DNA from: Burkholderiales bacterium
GTDB lineage: Bacteria > Pseudomonadota > Gammaproteobacteria > Burkholderiales > Burkholderiaceae_C
Reading direction: 5' to 3'
Length of the DNA: 6,394 nucleotides
Assembly: GCA_947450745.1 (NCBI GenBank)
Contig: CANFYD010000233.1
Span: 1-6,394, forward strand
Below the pieces are notes generated by a model, which ran no database searches, had not been told where the DNA came from, and saw only the letters and a program-made list of their open reading frames with translations. This document shows, piece after piece, positions 5,755 to 6,394 of this stretch. The translations under genes and the position numbers were made by a program. The first letter of the stretch is position 1, and every line of letters starts with the position of its first letter.

Positions 5755-6394
5755 ACCGCGCTGAACCGGTACACGCCGTCGGCGTCCAACTGTCGCGTCA
5801 GCACATCGCTGAGCCACAGGGCATTCAGGTGGGCGATTGATTCGCCCATCGCAAAAGTGGTCTGGTGCAGGTCGAGCTTGCGCTTGAACATCATCTCCAG
5901 CAGCTCTTGCGCATGGCAGGGTTTGACGCTGCAGGCCTGTACGACTTCGGTCAGGCGCTCGTCGTGATGCTCGCGCAATTGATCGACGCGGGCATGCAGG
6001 CCGGTGAACGGCTTGCCGTGCGAGGGCAGCACCAAGGTGTCGGCCGGCAAGCTCAACATCTGCGCGAGCGAGGCCAAGTAGAGCCGCAGCGGGTCGGCTT
6101 CCGGTTCCACATCGACGACGCTGACATTGGTGGAGATGCGCGGCAGCACCATGTCGCCGGAGATCAGCAGGCCCAACTGCGGGCAATGCAGGCTGATGTG
6201 CTCGGGCGCATGGCCGTAGCCGGCGATGCAGGTCCACTCATGGCCGCCGATGCTGAGCGTCATCTCGTTCATCAGCCGCCGGTAGCTGCCCGGTACGGCG
6301 GGCACCATGCTGGGGTAGTAATTGCTGCGCCCGCGCAGCTGGGCGAGTGATTCTGGGTCGCTCAGGCCGTGGCTGGCCAGGAACGCAGCGGCCG
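5751..6394 (-). CDS. Metallo-beta-lactamase-fold hydrolase, C-terminal part (partial)
   Basis: The gene is read from the right edge leftwards and stops with TAG at 5753-5751; 213 residues are visible and its start lies beyond the window. The in-frame ATG at 6308 is probably internal, because the frame stays open to the edge with plausible protein (for example FLASHGLSDPESLAQL) before it. Visible metallo-beta-lactamase features are a GHAPEHISL segment (metal His codon 6210-6212), LISGDMVLPRIS with the bridging Asp (6153-6155), and LVLPSHGKPF with the last metal His (6018-6020). A helical C-terminal region follows, rich in His and Glu (QLREHHDERL), similar in layout to LACTB2-like proteins. The N-terminal HxHxDH motif would lie outside the window. 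The fold call is firm; the substrate (a thioester, nucleic acid or other ester) cannot be told from this part. It converges on the + strand cluster and so is transcribed separately. Confidence 0.85.
   Translation of the reverse strand, partial: AAAFLASHGLSDPESLAQLRGRSNYYPSMVPAVPGSYRRLMNEMTLSIGGHEWTCIAGYGHAPEHISLHCPQLGLLISGDMVLPRISTNVSVVDVEPEADPLRLYLASLAQMLSLPADTLVLPSHGKPFTGLHARVDQLREHHDERLTEVVQACSVKPCHAQELLEMMFKRKLDLHQTTFAMGESIAHLNALWLSDVLTRQLDADGVYRFSAV

Noticed and set aside
5257..6237. A 326-codon minus-strand open frame spanning the metallopeptidase end and the MBL gene
   Set aside because: It overlaps two genes with clear catalytic motifs in other frames, and its own translation shows only Arg/Ala/Pro-rich low-complexity sequence.
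5865..6350. A 161-codon + strand open frame opposite the MBL gene
   Set aside because: It is a Gln/Ala/Arg-rich shadow; the minus-strand frame contains the metal-binding GH, GD and SHG motifs.

Overview
The window is GC-rich chromosomal DNA from a betaproteobacterium, most likely order Burkholderiales. The basis is the codon use, the protein sequences, and a gene order (lnt, glyQ, glyS, gmhB, plsC, YgjP-type metallopeptidase) that I recall as conserved in that order. No RNA gene, insertion sequence, CRISPR array, attachment site or phage gene is visible.

Layout: the 3' end of lnt (lipoprotein N-acylation) enters from the left edge and stops at 226. After an 86-base gap come glyQ (313-1287) and glyS (1291-3393), the two subunits of tetrameric glycyl-tRNA synthetase, only 3 bases apart. 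They are followed by a GmhB-like HAD phosphatase (3418-4062), a PlsC-type acyltransferase (4062-4847, overlapping the previous stop by one base) and a YgjP/DUF45 zinc metallopeptidase (4864-5709). All six are on the + strand and tightly packed, so they probably form one transcription unit. A 41-base convergent gap with two small hairpins separates them from a minus-strand metallo-beta-lactamase-fold gene (5751 to beyond 6394) that is cut by the right edge.

Together the + strand genes join translation (GlyQ, GlyS) to cell-envelope synthesis: Lnt for lipoproteins, GmhB for the heptose of the LPS core, and PlsC for phosphatidic acid. The last gene is a poorly characterised protease.

Two things deserve attention. 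First, the GmhB-like protein lacks two residues normally required for HAD catalysis: the motif I nucleophile Asp is Gly, and the motif IV metal-binding Asp is Ala. Its zinc-binding cysteines/histidine and the other motifs are intact, so it may be a pseudo-phosphatase. Second, the YgjP-type metallopeptidase carries QLSLF near its N-terminus, a perfect match to the DNA sliding-clamp (DnaN) binding consensus QL[S/D]LF. This suggests a clamp-tethered protease, loosely analogous to eukaryotic Spartan with its PCNA-binding box. Both are inferences from sequence alone.
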